DNA of 40,282 bases from Enterocola sp045611845 (GCA_045611845.1 JAZKXZ010000032.1:1-40282), one strand, 5' to 3'; positions 25,078 to 33,173 are shown, counted from the stretch's first letter. Program-made: numbers and translations. The notes: generated by a model from the letters alone, not told the origin.

Positions 25078-25090
25078 GCAGTTAGGGGTT
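25066..25090. repeat. GTTAGGN heptamer repeat
   Basis: GTTAGGG-GTTAGGC-A-GTTAGGG-GTT: three heptamers plus a partial. It replaces the end of the HigB-like toxin. The same heptamer (GTTAGGA twice) occurs at 13347-13360, and its complement once near 23900-23909. Confidence 0.7.
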
Positions 25091-25139
25091 TTGTAGGGAC
25101 CGACTGTAAGTAAAATTAGAAAATTAAATAAAACAATAT

Positions 25140-25505
25140 ATGGGTAAAATAGAAAACATAGAACAATACAACTGGGCGGTGAACCGCGTAGAAGAATTAC
25201 TACAATCTCTTGGTGAAGACCCTGTTGAGTATGGCGGAAGAAAAATTGAATTAGAACTTTTGTCGGGTTTGGTTTCTGATTATTCAGAAGAAAATTTCAA
25301 TATTGGCAAGCCAACTCTAGTAGAAGCTATGAAATTACGCATGGCTCAAATGGACCTTACACAAGGGCAACTTGCCAAACTCATTGGCGTAAGTCCATCA
25401 AGGGTGAGCGAATATCTCACTGGCAAATGTGAACCTACCCTAAAAATAGGTCGCGAGATTTGTAGTAAATTAAATATATCATCTGACATAATACTAGGAG
25501 TTTAG
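25140..25505 (+). CDS. HigA-like XRE-family antitoxin
   Basis: 121 residues. The N-terminal region (NIEQYNWAVNRVEELL, ELELLSGLVSDYSEENF, IGKPTLVEAMKLRM) is typical of HigA-type antitoxins in Bacteroidetes. The C-terminal helix-turn-helix spans ~70-115 (MDLTQGQLAKLIGVSPSRVS then LTGKCEPTLKIGREI). It should bind its own promoter and neutralise the toxin upstream; with the toxin apparently damaged it may now be only a repressor. The sequence is well preserved, in contrast to the toxin. DUF4922 starts 4 bases after its stop. Confidence 0.85.
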   Translation: MGKIENIEQYNWAVNRVEELLQSLGEDPVEYGGRKIELELLSGLVSDYSEENFNIGKPTLVEAMKLRMAQMDLTQGQLAKLIGVSPSRVSEYLTGKCEPTLKIGREICSKLNISSDIILGV

Positions 25506-25509
25506 AATC

Positions 25510-26343
25510 ATGAACCTACATACATTTTTACACGAGCAACTTGAAAAAGTTCCTGTGGCGAAAGCTAATTATGAGAAACTTAAACAAATAAAAACCAAGT
25601 CTTTTCAGTTTGATGGATATGAAATTTTCGTGCATTTCAATCCTGCACGAGCTGTGTCGTCACTTGCAAAATTAGATGCAAAAAGCATTGCAGAAAGACC
25701 TTGTTTTCTATGTCCTAAAAACAGAATAGAAGGACAGACAGCTATTGATTTTAAAGGGAAATATGAGATTTGTATCAACCCTTTCCCTATTTGCAATGAG
25801 CACTTCACTGTGGTTTCTAAACTTCACGAACCTCAAAGCATTGAAGGTAAAGTGCGTGATTTCCTAGATTTAGCAAAGGAATATTCAGATTTTATAGCGC
25901 TTTTCAATGGCTCAAAATCTGGCGCTTCTGCTCCAGACCACATGCATTTTCAACTTGTAAACAAGGATTATTTCCCATACGCAATAGAAACTCCAATGCC
26001 TGGAGTTATTGAAAAAATTGTTCTTCGTTCAAACAATGCAGACGAACTTGAGGCAAAAATAATTGCAGAAATAAGCAGACTTAACCATGAGGGCGAACTG
26101 CCTGCTAGCCATGTAAACCTATTTTGCGAATACAAAAACAACGAATGGGTGTTTACCATTTTCCCTCGTATCACACACCGTCCACGTCAGTTTTTCAGCG
26201 AAGGCGACGACCGCCTAATGATGAGTCCTGGAGCCATTGACATGACAGGTCACCTAATAGCTGCGCGCAAAGAAGATTTTGAAAAAATCACAAAAGAGGT
26301 GATTGTTGATATTTTTAAACAAATAAATAAATGTAAATTATGA
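25510..26343 (+). CDS. DUF4922 domain protein (HIT-like)
   Basis: 277 residues. Conserved segments RPCFLCPKNRIEGQ, YEICINPFPICNEHFTVVS, FNGSKSGASAPDHMHFQLV and FTIFPRITHRPRQF match DUF4922. The PDHMHFQ stretch resembles the HxHxQ catalytic triplet of the HIT/GalT-like superfamily, so a nucleotidyl- or phosphoryl-transfer reaction is likely; the substrate is unknown. In related genomes, as I recall them, it accompanies SpoIID/LytB and an AmpG-like permease; both occur here but are separated from it by a three-gene insertion. It starts 4 bases after the HigA-like gene. Its stop TGA overlaps an ATG (26340). Confidence 0.85.
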   Translation: MNLHTFLHEQLEKVPVAKANYEKLKQIKTKSFQFDGYEIFVHFNPARAVSSLAKLDAKSIAERPCFLCPKNRIEGQTAIDFKGKYEICINPFPICNEHFTVVSKLHEPQSIEGKVRDFLDLAKEYSDFIALFNGSKSGASAPDHMHFQLVNKDYFPYAIETPMPGVIEKIVLRSNNADELEAKIIAEISRLNHEGELPASHVNLFCEYKNNEWVFTIFPRITHRPRQFFSEGDDRLMMSPGAIDMTGHLIAARKEDFEKITKEVIVDIFKQINKCKL

Positions 26344-26472
26344 ATAAACTTATTTATAGAATACAAAGATTACTATAAACATCTTATAGGACAAAAAATT
26401 ACAAGTATTTCAACTGGAGATAATCCATATATTAAATCGGAAGGATATAAAGGATATCGTGCGTTAGAGTGG

Positions 26473-27273
26473 ATGGATGGAATAAATTTCTACATAGACA
26501 GTGTTAATTATAATAATATAGACGGACATATATTTTATCTTAGAAATGAAAAAAATGTATCAGGGAATTTTCCCATAACAATAGACGAAGATAAAGCATG
26601 GACTCTTGATTTAGCTTGGGTTTGTAATGGTTATTATGAAAAGATAAAAGAACTTTTTTTAAATAAAGAATTGGTATATATACATCGTGACCAAGAATAT
26701 GATTTACGTCCATATAGTATTACTGATAGATTTATGGATTACACAACTAATAAAAATTTAACAAAAATAATACCTTACAATAGTATTTGGAAATGCACAG
26801 ATGTATTAGTTCTTCCTAATGAGTTTACAGAAATTGGCCTTAATAGAGTTGTCTTAAATATTGAAAATGCACAATTTGGGAAATACTACATCTTCGTCTC
26901 AGAACTATTTAGATTAAAAGAATATAAGAAAAACAAATTCTTAACTATGGAAGATTACCATAAGTATAAAGCAACACAAAATAAATTATTAGCCGAAGCA
27001 AAAGCTAAAGCAGCAAAAGCTGAAGAAGAAAGAAAAAAAGCAGATTTAGAACGAAAAATACGTATTATATCAACTTATGGAGAATATTACGGGAATCTCA
27101 TCCTCAAGGGAAAAATAATTATCGGAATGAATAAAGAACAATGTATAGAAGCGATAGGCAGACCATATAAAATCAACAGAACTACAACAAAATCAATGAT
27201 ATATGAGCAATGGGTATATGCAACAAAATATCTTTATTTTGAAAATGGGGTATTAACAACCATACAAGACTAA
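26473..27273 (+). CDS. Hypothetical protein with C-terminal BamE/SmpA-like domain
   Basis: Unrecognised N-terminal ~160 residues, a charged coiled coil (about 172-200, LLAEAKAKAAKAEEERKKAD) and a C-terminal ~65 residues with the BamE/SmpA-like pattern KGKIIIGMNKEQCIEAIGRP, EQWVYATKYLYFENGVL. The intact ATG frame begins at 26473, but sense codons continue in frame to 26344 with protein-like sequence (EYKDYYKHLIGQKITSISTG). A better start, ATG 26340 (MNKLIY), overlapping the DUF4922 stop, is out of frame by one base near 26358. So the gene is either 5'-frameshifted or begins internally. First gene of the inserted cassette; A/T-rich codons differ from its neighbours. Confidence 0.6.
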   Translation: MDGINFYIDSVNYNNIDGHIFYLRNEKNVSGNFPITIDEDKAWTLDLAWVCNGYYEKIKELFLNKELVYIHRDQEYDLRPYSITDRFMDYTTNKNLTKIIPYNSIWKCTDVLVLPNEFTEIGLNRVVLNIENAQFGKYYIFVSELFRLKEYKKNKFLTMEDYHKYKATQNKLLAEAKAKAAKAEEERKKADLERKIRIISTYGEYYGNLILKGKIIIGMNKEQCIEAIGRPYKINRTTTKSMIYEQWVYATKYLYFENGVLTTIQD

Positions 27274-27292
27274 AAACACAATTTCTAATAAA

Positions 27293-27925
27293 ATGGAAAA
27301 ATTAGAATTAGGAAAATTTATTGTACAATTAATGATCCAATGCTGGGAGAGATTAATATTCTTTACCATATGCAATCAAGGTGAAGCTATCATAAAAAAA
27401 CGTTTAGGTTATCCCATTAAATGGAGGACTAAGCCTGGATTTTATTGGAAACTTCCACTTATAGATAATTTTGACAAAGTTGACATGAGAAGTAAATATG
27501 TTCAATTTTGTGCTCATTCTTTTCATATAACATTAACAGAAGAAAAATCTATTATCCCCTATAATATACTTATTGACTTCCAAGCTGAATATAATGTGGT
27601 GAATCCATTAGTAATATATGAAACTACAGGTTTTATGTATGAGGAAGACATCACAACATCATACATTAGTAACACCATACACGCTCACATTTCTAAATTA
27701 ATCAACCAAAAAACAATAATATCATACAAAGATATAGAAGCACTATTTATAGAATTAAGCAACAAACTAAAAATTGACAAATACACTTCTTGTAAAGAGA
27801 CTGAATTCGATAATAATTTTTTTAAAAGAAAAAGAATTAACATTGATATAAGTAAATGCATTTCTATTAGCAATATTGTACTAACATCATTTGATAAAAA
27901 TATCTCAATTAGAACTACCATATAG
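27293..27925 (+). CDS. SPFH/band 7 domain protein
   Basis: 210 residues. After a hydrophobic N-terminal stretch (~9-27), KKRLGYPIKWRTKPGFYWK, PLIDNFDKVDMRS and SIIPYNILIDFQAEYNVVNP fit the SPFH (stomatin/prohibitin) fold, and ISISNIVLTSFDKNISIR matches its usual last strand. The long C-terminal coiled coil of typical family members is absent. SPFH proteins form ring assemblies on membranes (family knowledge). It lies 19 bases after the BamE-like gene and 6 bases before the nuclease gene, so the three are probably one transcript. The assignment is from pattern only. Confidence 0.6.
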   Translation: MEKLELGKFIVQLMIQCWERLIFFTICNQGEAIIKKRLGYPIKWRTKPGFYWKLPLIDNFDKVDMRSKYVQFCAHSFHITLTEEKSIIPYNILIDFQAEYNVVNPLVIYETTGFMYEEDITTSYISNTIHAHISKLINQKTIISYKDIEALFIELSNKLKIDKYTSCKETEFDNNFFKRKRINIDISKCISISNIVLTSFDKNISIRTTI

Positions 27926-27931
27926 AAAAAT

Positions 27932-29158
27932 ATGAATAAATTTGATTCAATAAAAAATCCACATATAGTTAAATCCAATAACATAAATCTTGACTCTGAC
28001 TACACTAAATGGATTGCAGAATTAAAACACCGTTATCGTTCTGCACAAGTAAAAGCATCTGTAAGGGTTAATGCAGAAAAACTTCTATTCAACTGGGAAC
28101 TTGGTCGTGATTTAGTTCAAAAGAAAGCTGAAGAACGTTGGGGTGCAGGAGTTGTAGAGCAAATTAGTTTAGATATGAAACGTGAGTTTCCAGAGGCCGA
28201 AGGATTCTCTACATCTAATCTTTGGTATATGAAAAAATGGTATTTGTTTTATACTAACCAGAAACCATCTACAAAACTCCAACAACTCATTGGAGAAATA
28301 ACATCTTCCATCAATAAGATAGAAATAAGACTCCAACAACCCGTTGGAGAATCCCAACAACAATCTAATTCTAACATTGTTAATAAGATAAGAGTGGATT
28401 TCCCTCAAATATTTTCACTCGTTCCTTGGGGACAACATATAGAAATAATCACACGAACCCAAAGTCTTGAAGAAGCTTTTTTCTATATTAATCAAGTTAT
28501 AGATAAAGGGCTAAGCAGAACAGCTCTTGTCAATTGTATCAAAGCGAACCTCTACGAACACCAAGGTAAAATCATAAACAATTTCAACGAACACCTACCA
28601 GAATTACAAAGCAAGTTAGTACAAGAGGTGTTAAAAGAAAACTATGACTTTGGATTCGCTTCAGTAGAACATTGCGTATACGAAGAAGCAGAATTGGAAA
28701 ATGCTTTAACAAAAAATATTACAGATCTATTATTAGAATTAGGAAACGGATTTGCATTTGTTGGTCGTCAAAAAGAGATTTATGTAGGCGGACGTACACG
28801 CAAAATTGATCTTTTATTTTATCATATCCGTTTGCGTTGTTATATTGTTTGCGAATTAAAGGTAAAACCATTTGAACCAGAATTTACAGGTAAATTAAAC
28901 TATTATGTAAATGCTGTAGATGAATTATTAAAAACGAATGACGACAATCCTACAATAGGACTGCTTGTTTGCTCTGATATGAATAAAATAGATGTTCAAT
29001 GGTCGTTCAAAGGGATAAACACTCCTATGGGTGTAGCAACATACAACAATATTAAAATCAAAGACGCCCTTCCTAGCCAAGAGCAACTTGCTGAACGAGT
29101 TCAATTACTACAAAAAGAATTACAAGAGACTAAACGTCTGATGAATAAAAATAAATAA
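27932..29158 (+). CDS. PD-(D/E)xK nuclease family protein, YhcG/DUF1016
   Basis: 408 residues. DUF1016 N-terminal domain at ~20-105 (YRSAQVKASVRVNAEKLLFN, ELGRDLVQKKAEERWG, GFSTSNLWYMKKWYLFY). A variable linker at ~110-155 contains palindromic DNA repeats. The C-terminal nuclease domain (~170-385) has Asp293 in RKIDLLFYH and Glu308-Leu-Lys310 in VCELK, the PD-(D/E)xK core. Family members are found with restriction and other defence loci, but the activity of stand-alone YhcG is not well defined. Third gene of the inserted cassette; SpoIID starts 1 base after its stop. Confidence 0.88.
   Translation: MNKFDSIKNPHIVKSNNINLDSDYTKWIAELKHRYRSAQVKASVRVNAEKLLFNWELGRDLVQKKAEERWGAGVVEQISLDMKREFPEAEGFSTSNLWYMKKWYLFYTNQKPSTKLQQLIGEITSSINKIEIRLQQPVGESQQQSNSNIVNKIRVDFPQIFSLVPWGQHIEIITRTQSLEEAFFYINQVIDKGLSRTALVNCIKANLYEHQGKIINNFNEHLPELQSKLVQEVLKENYDFGFASVEHCVYEEAELENALTKNITDLLLELGNGFAFVGRQKEIYVGGRTRKIDLLFYHIRLRCYIVCELKVKPFEPEFTGKLNYYVNAVDELLKTNDDNPTIGLLVCSDMNKIDVQWSFKGINTPMGVATYNNIKIKDALPSQEQLAERVQLLQKELQETKRLMNKNK
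28276..28352. repeat. Two palindromic direct repeats in the YhcG linker
   Basis: ACTCCAACAAC..TTGGAGAA occurs at 28276-28298 and again at 28330-28352, 54 bases apart (18 codons). Each unit is itself a CTCCAA/TTGGAG palindrome. They encode LQQ-x-x-GE units. Confidence 0.8.
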
Positions 29159-29159
29159 A

Positions 29160-30425
29160 ATGAGCACAATACGTGTTGGAATATATACAAGAGAGAGGAT
29201 TCGCGCTGTATTCCATGGGGAGTACAAGCACGGAGAAGAAGTGATAAGCGGAGAAAAGGAAATCTGCGAGGCTGGTTGGTACATTCCAATTAGCGAAGAT
29301 TGCAGTTTTTCGCTAATGGATGTAACTATTGGTATAGATTTTCATTGGGAAAGAAACGAAACACAAAGATTTAAAGGTAGCCTTGAAGTGTTAAAACAAG
29401 CAGATGGCGGACTTACTGCTATAAATATTCTTGACATAGAAGATTATCTGCAAAGTGTAATTTCTTCTGAGATGAGTGCGACCTCACACATTGAACTACT
29501 TAAAGCACATGCAGTAATTTCACGTAGTTGGGCTATATGTAAAATTCAACGTTCACTTCAAGGCAAAGCATTTGCCACATACGACACAGAAGACAAACAT
29601 ATTTGCTGGTATGGTAGTGAACCACATATTGGTTTTGATGTATGCGCCGACGACCACTGCCAACGCTATCAAGGCCTACGTGCAAAAGATCACAAAAATG
29701 CGATTAAAGCGGTGAATGAAACAAAAGGAGAAATACTTGTATCTCCCTCAAACCCAGAGGATTCGACAGGCTCAACCACCGATTTTAAAATCTGTGATGC
29801 TCGCTACTACAAATCATGCGGAGGGGTAACAGAAGAGTTTGAAACTTGTTGGGAGGATACTCACTATGAATATCTCACTCGAGTAACAGATGGTAATGAT
29901 TGCTCACTAGACCTCAGCAAAGAAGAAAATGCAAGTGAGTGGATTATGTCTTCGCCAGAAGCGTTTTGCAATACCAGCGACAAAGAAATTTTAGGTCAAG
30001 TACTCAACGACTACGACCAAGAAACCATAGATTTTTATCGTTGGAAGGTAAGTTACACCACAAATGAACTTAGCACACTTATCTGTAAAAAATCTGGCAT
30101 CGATTTTGGCGAAATTCTTTCGCTAGAGCCTATTAAAAGAGGAGTTTCTGGCAGAATTTATGAATTAAAAATAGTAGGAACAAAGAAAACCCTTATAGTA
30201 GGCAAAGAGTTAGAAATACGTAAATGGCTTTCTGAAAGTCATTTATACAGTTCGGCCTTCATTGTAGAAAAAGAAAATGACAACTTCATCCTTTATGGTG
30301 CTGGTTGGGGACACGGAGTGGGTCTTTGTCAAATTGGCGCTGCCGTAATGGCAACCAAAGGCTATACCTACAAAGAGATTTTGGCACACTACTATCCCAA
30401 TACAATAATCGCCGTAGGCAATTAG
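29160..30425 (+). CDS. SpoIID/LytB domain protein
   Basis: 421 residues. SpoIID-type lytic transglycosylases cleave glycan strands lacking stem peptides (family knowledge). Motifs: ILDIEDYLQSVISSEMSAT with the catalytic-type Glu104, ELLKAHAVISRSWAICK, RYYKSCGGVTEEFETCW and the C-terminal GAGWGHGVGLCQIGAAVMA. No signal peptide or membrane anchor is visible at the N-terminus (MSTIRVGIYTRERI), so it probably acts in the cytoplasm on imported cell-wall fragments. The AmpG-like permease follows 48 bases later, supporting muropeptide salvage. It starts 1 base after the YhcG gene, downstream of the inserted cassette. Confidence 0.87.
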   Translation: MSTIRVGIYTRERIRAVFHGEYKHGEEVISGEKEICEAGWYIPISEDCSFSLMDVTIGIDFHWERNETQRFKGSLEVLKQADGGLTAINILDIEDYLQSVISSEMSATSHIELLKAHAVISRSWAICKIQRSLQGKAFATYDTEDKHICWYGSEPHIGFDVCADDHCQRYQGLRAKDHKNAIKAVNETKGEILVSPSNPEDSTGSTTDFKICDARYYKSCGGVTEEFETCWEDTHYEYLTRVTDGNDCSLDLSKEENASEWIMSSPEAFCNTSDKEILGQVLNDYDQETIDFYRWKVSYTTNELSTLICKKSGIDFGEILSLEPIKRGVSGRIYELKIVGTKKTLIVGKELEIRKWLSESHLYSSAFIVEKENDNFILYGAGWGHGVGLCQIGAAVMATKGYTYKEILAHYYPNTIIAVGN

Positions 30426-30473
30426 GCCTCAACGAGTCAATATTTCTATAAATCAACAAATAAACATTAAACA

Positions 30474-31712
30474 ATGAACAACACAACAAAACTCTATAGA
30501 AACCCATGGGCTTGGATTCCAAGTCTTTATTTAGCAGAAGGATTCCCATACGTGCTTGTGATGACCGTATCGGTTATACTTTACAAAAACCTTGGCATAG
30601 GCAATGCCGAAATAGCATTTTATACTAGTTGGCTTTATCTGCCATGGGTAATAAAACCATTCTGGAGCCCAATGGTAGATTTGATAAAAACAAAACGCTG
30701 GTGGATTTATAGTATGCAACTACTTTTGAGCGTGGGACTTACTGGTATTGCATTTTCATTACCAACCAACTATTTCTTTCAAGCATCACTGGCTTTTTTC
30801 TACCTTATGGCATTTAGCTCTGCTACGCACGATATTGCAGCAGACGGTTTTTATATGCTAGGACTAAACGAAAAAGACCAATCGCTTTTTGTGGGAATTA
30901 GAAATATTTTCTACCGTCTATCTAATATTTTCGGTCAAGGAGTATTAGTAATGATAGCAGGATATTTAATCAAAAAACTAGACAATCCTGCTCTTGCATG
31001 GTCGTGGGTGTTTGGGTTTTGTGCTATACTTATGATAATTATGGCCGTTTACCATTACTTTATACTACCTCGTCCGCAAAACGATACCGTCAGTAGTGAT
31101 AGAAACCTAAAAGAACTTTTTACCTCGTTTTTTAGCAAAAAAGGCATTTGGATTTCACTTGCATTTATACTTCTTTACAGACTTGGCGAGGCTCAACTTA
31201 CAAAAATTGCTTCACCATTCTTGCTTGAAGCACGTGAAAACATGGGGCTAGGCATTGACACAGAAACTGTAGGTCTTATCTATGGCACTATAGGTGTGGC
31301 AGCACTGCTTCTTGGAGGCATAGTTGGCGGCATAGTGGCATCTAAATATGGTCTTAAAAAGTGGATATGGCCAATGGTTTTAGCTATGAATATTCCAAAC
31401 CTTGCCTATGTATATTTGGCATACGCCCTGCCAGAAAATATTTGGATTGTAACTTCTTGCATTGCCGTTGAACAACTTGGCTACGGATTTGGTTTCACAG
31501 CATTTATGCTATACCTAATTCAAGTGTCTAAAGGTCCTTATCAAACTGCACACTACGCACTTTGCACAGGTTTTATGGCACTAGGTATGATGCTTCCAGG
31601 CATGGTAGCAGGCTACATTCAAGAACTTCTAGGCTATAATCAGTTCTTTATTTGGGTTTGCATTTGCACTATCCCTGGTATGCTATTAATCCCTAAACTA
31701 AAGATAGAGTAA
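30474..31712 (+). CDS. AmpG-like MFS permease
   Basis: 412 residues, about 12 predicted membrane segments. The N-terminal signature LAEGFPYVLVMTVSVILYKN, SWLYLPWVIKPFWSP, SSATHDIAADGFYML and FGIRN-type loop residues match the AmpG/MurT branch of the major facilitator family that imports muropeptides or sugars from the cell wall. With SpoIID/LytB and DUF4922 it forms a probable peptidoglycan-recycling group. The exact substrate (anhydro-muropeptide or MurNAc) cannot be read from the sequence. A terminator follows 10 bases after the stop. Confidence 0.85.
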   Translation: MNNTTKLYRNPWAWIPSLYLAEGFPYVLVMTVSVILYKNLGIGNAEIAFYTSWLYLPWVIKPFWSPMVDLIKTKRWWIYSMQLLLSVGLTGIAFSLPTNYFFQASLAFFYLMAFSSATHDIAADGFYMLGLNEKDQSLFVGIRNIFYRLSNIFGQGVLVMIAGYLIKKLDNPALAWSWVFGFCAILMIIMAVYHYFILPRPQNDTVSSDRNLKELFTSFFSKKGIWISLAFILLYRLGEAQLTKIASPFLLEARENMGLGIDTETVGLIYGTIGVAALLLGGIVGGIVASKYGLKKWIWPMVLAMNIPNLAYVYLAYALPENIWIVTSCIAVEQLGYGFGFTAFMLYLIQVSKGPYQTAHYALCTGFMALGMMLPGMVAGYIQELLGYNQFFIWVCICTIPGMLLIPKLKIE

Positions 31713-31722
31713 CACAACAAAT

Positions 31723-31753
31723 AAAGGGGCTGACTTCAAAAGTCAACCCCTTT
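31723..31753. terminator. Bidirectional terminator
   Basis: AAAGGGG-C-TGACTT (31723-31736) pairs with AAGTCA-A-CCCCTTT (31739-31752) with one mismatch. Shared by the AmpG-like gene and the convergent lipoprotein gene. Confidence 0.85.
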
Positions 31754-31772
31754 TCTTTTTCAGTAAATTTTA

Positions 31773-32429
31773 CTACTCAATATACACAGGACGTATGGTT
31801 ACGCCATAATAGCGGTCGGTTCTGCTCCAAGAGGTGTCACCATCTTTAGAGACATATAAAGCATAAGCATCAAAAGGAGTTAACTTGTGCACTTGGTTTG
31901 ACCAATAGTAACAAGCTGAGTAAAGGTCATTATGTTTCACTCCCTTTATATAACCTGTTGCTGGCAAGAAAATGCTATTTGCATTTATAGTACTTATCAC
32001 TTTATAACCAAACACTCCATTTTCAGAAGTCCATACCCACAAACATTTATTACTTAGTTCTTCAAATTCTTCTGTTGTAGGAATGCGCCAATTGCCACCT
32101 AGTTTCACGTTTGCAGCGTCATCAGAAAGTTCTAAGACAACTTTATTATCCACATCACCATAGAATATACTCGTACAATACTTTGTTTGGGTATTTTCTT
32201 CTCCTTCACACCATTTGTAAGTAGTCCAATCATAAAATTCTTTAGATTCTGTTTCACCCCAAGAATAATATTTACCTAGATCTTCTGGAGTTTTTGCACC
32301 CACATTGCAAGTAGCCCATTTCACAGAAAGTCCTAAATCTACATACTTAGGAGCATCAGGTTCTTTCTCTTTACAACCTACCAGAAAGAATGGTAAGCAA
32401 GTCAATACACAATAAAATAGTTTTTTCAT
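31773..32429 (-). CDS. Lipoprotein with FISUMP/DUF1566-like domain
   Basis: 218 residues from the chosen start, predicted lipoprotein (lipobox LVGC, Cys19). The body contains YVDLGLSVKWATCNVGA, KYYSWGETE, GGNWRIPTTEEFEEL and IFLPATGYIKG, the pattern of the FISUMP (Fibrobacter major paralogous)/DUF1566-like surface domains that are common in Bacteroidetes and have unknown roles. The frame stays open to 32513, but the signal peptide begins at 32429 and the extension overlaps the end of the HAD gene. It follows the HAD gene by 23 bases. Confidence 0.8.
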   Translation of the reverse strand: MKKLFYCVLTCLPFFLVGCKEKEPDAPKYVDLGLSVKWATCNVGAKTPEDLGKYYSWGETESKEFYDWTTYKWCEGEENTQTKYCTSIFYGDVDNKVVLELSDDAANVKLGGNWRIPTTEEFEELSNKCLWVWTSENGVFGYKVISTINANSIFLPATGYIKGVKHNDLYSACYYWSNQVHKLTPFDAYALYVSKDGDTSWSRTDRYYGVTIRPVYIE

Positions 32430-32452
32430 AATTAATAGGTTTATATAGTTAT

Positions 32453-33118
32453 TTATAATTTTCCTAGCAACGCTGCCATATCGGGTAGTACCACATCCGC
32501 TCCAGCTTGCCAAAGGTCGTCGTCGGAAAGGATGCCAGTGTTTACTGCTACGGTAAAAATACCAGCACCTTTTGCAGAACGCACACCTAGAGGAGCATTT
32601 TCCACTACCATAGCCTCATTTGGCTGAAGCCCTGCTTTTTCAAGCGCCATTAAATATGGTTCTGGGTCTGGCTTGCCTTTTTTTACGTCGTATGCAGTAA
32701 CCATTTTCTCCTTACAGAAAGTATTTGGAAAATAATGATTTAGAGTATCAAGCAAACTCGCTTGGCCTGAGCCTGTTACAATATAAATTTCTAGTCCTAA
32801 AGATTTTACTTTATCTAGCACCTCAGCCATACCACGCATAGGGATAGGGTCGCCCATAGAGTCAAAAATACGACTTTTATTGGCATAAATACGTTTAATA
32901 TCTTCCTCGGTAGGCACGTTTCTACCATGAGCTAAATATACATCGGTCACTGTTCCAGAACCAGTTCTACCCTCTTGCAAGTAAACCTCATATTCAGAAA
33001 ATGGTAAACCTTCCAGTGCCATTGCTTCACTCCACGCTTTTGCATGACGAGGCATTGAGTCAAAAATCACCCCATCCATATCAAAAAACACTGCTTTTAT
33101 CTCTTTTGAAAAATTCAT
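32453..33118 (-). CDS. HAD-superfamily hydrolase (beta-phosphoglucomutase-like)
   Basis: 221 residues. The nucleophile motif FFDMDGVIFDS (Asp pair) near residues 11-21, a helical cap, the Thr of IVTGSGQ, the Lys of KKGKPDPEPY and the acidic MVVENAPLGVRSAKGAG place it in the beta-phosphoglucomutase-like subfamily of sugar-phosphate phosphatases/mutases. The substrate is unknown. The frame is open to 33160, but MNFSKEIKAVFFDMDG at 33118 is a normal start and a -7 box (TAATTTTG, minus, 33143-33150) lies in the extension. It is transcribed with the FISUMP-like lipoprotein downstream. Confidence 0.88.
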   Translation of the reverse strand: MNFSKEIKAVFFDMDGVIFDSMPRHAKAWSEAMALEGLPFSEYEVYLQEGRTGSGTVTDVYLAHGRNVPTEEDIKRIYANKSRIFDSMGDPIPMRGMAEVLDKVKSLGLEIYIVTGSGQASLLDTLNHYFPNTFCKEKMVTAYDVKKGKPDPEPYLMALEKAGLQPNEAMVVENAPLGVRSAKGAGIFTVAVNTGILSDDDLWQAGADVVLPDMAALLGKL

Positions 33119-33142
33119 TAGAAACTGCTTTAAATTTTTGCA

Positions 33143-33150
33143 CAAAATTA
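33143..33150 (-). promoter_or_regulatory. -7 element for the HAD gene
   Basis: The minus strand reads TAATTTTG, 24 bases before the start codon at 33118. No standard -33. Confidence 0.45.
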
Positions 33151-33173
33151 CAAAATACATTCCAATTATTTTA

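Noticed and set aside
25066..25090. Telomere-like GTTAGGGG repeats
   Set aside because: Only three units inside a bacterial chromosome segment with genes on both sides; treated as a short dispersed repeat.
28276..28352. CRISPR-like repeats
   Set aside because: Only two units, inside a coding frame, with no further repeats or cas genes.
26340..29160. Insertion sequence or phage origin for the cassette
   Set aside because: No transposase, integrase, terminal inverted repeats or tRNA attachment site was found at the borders.
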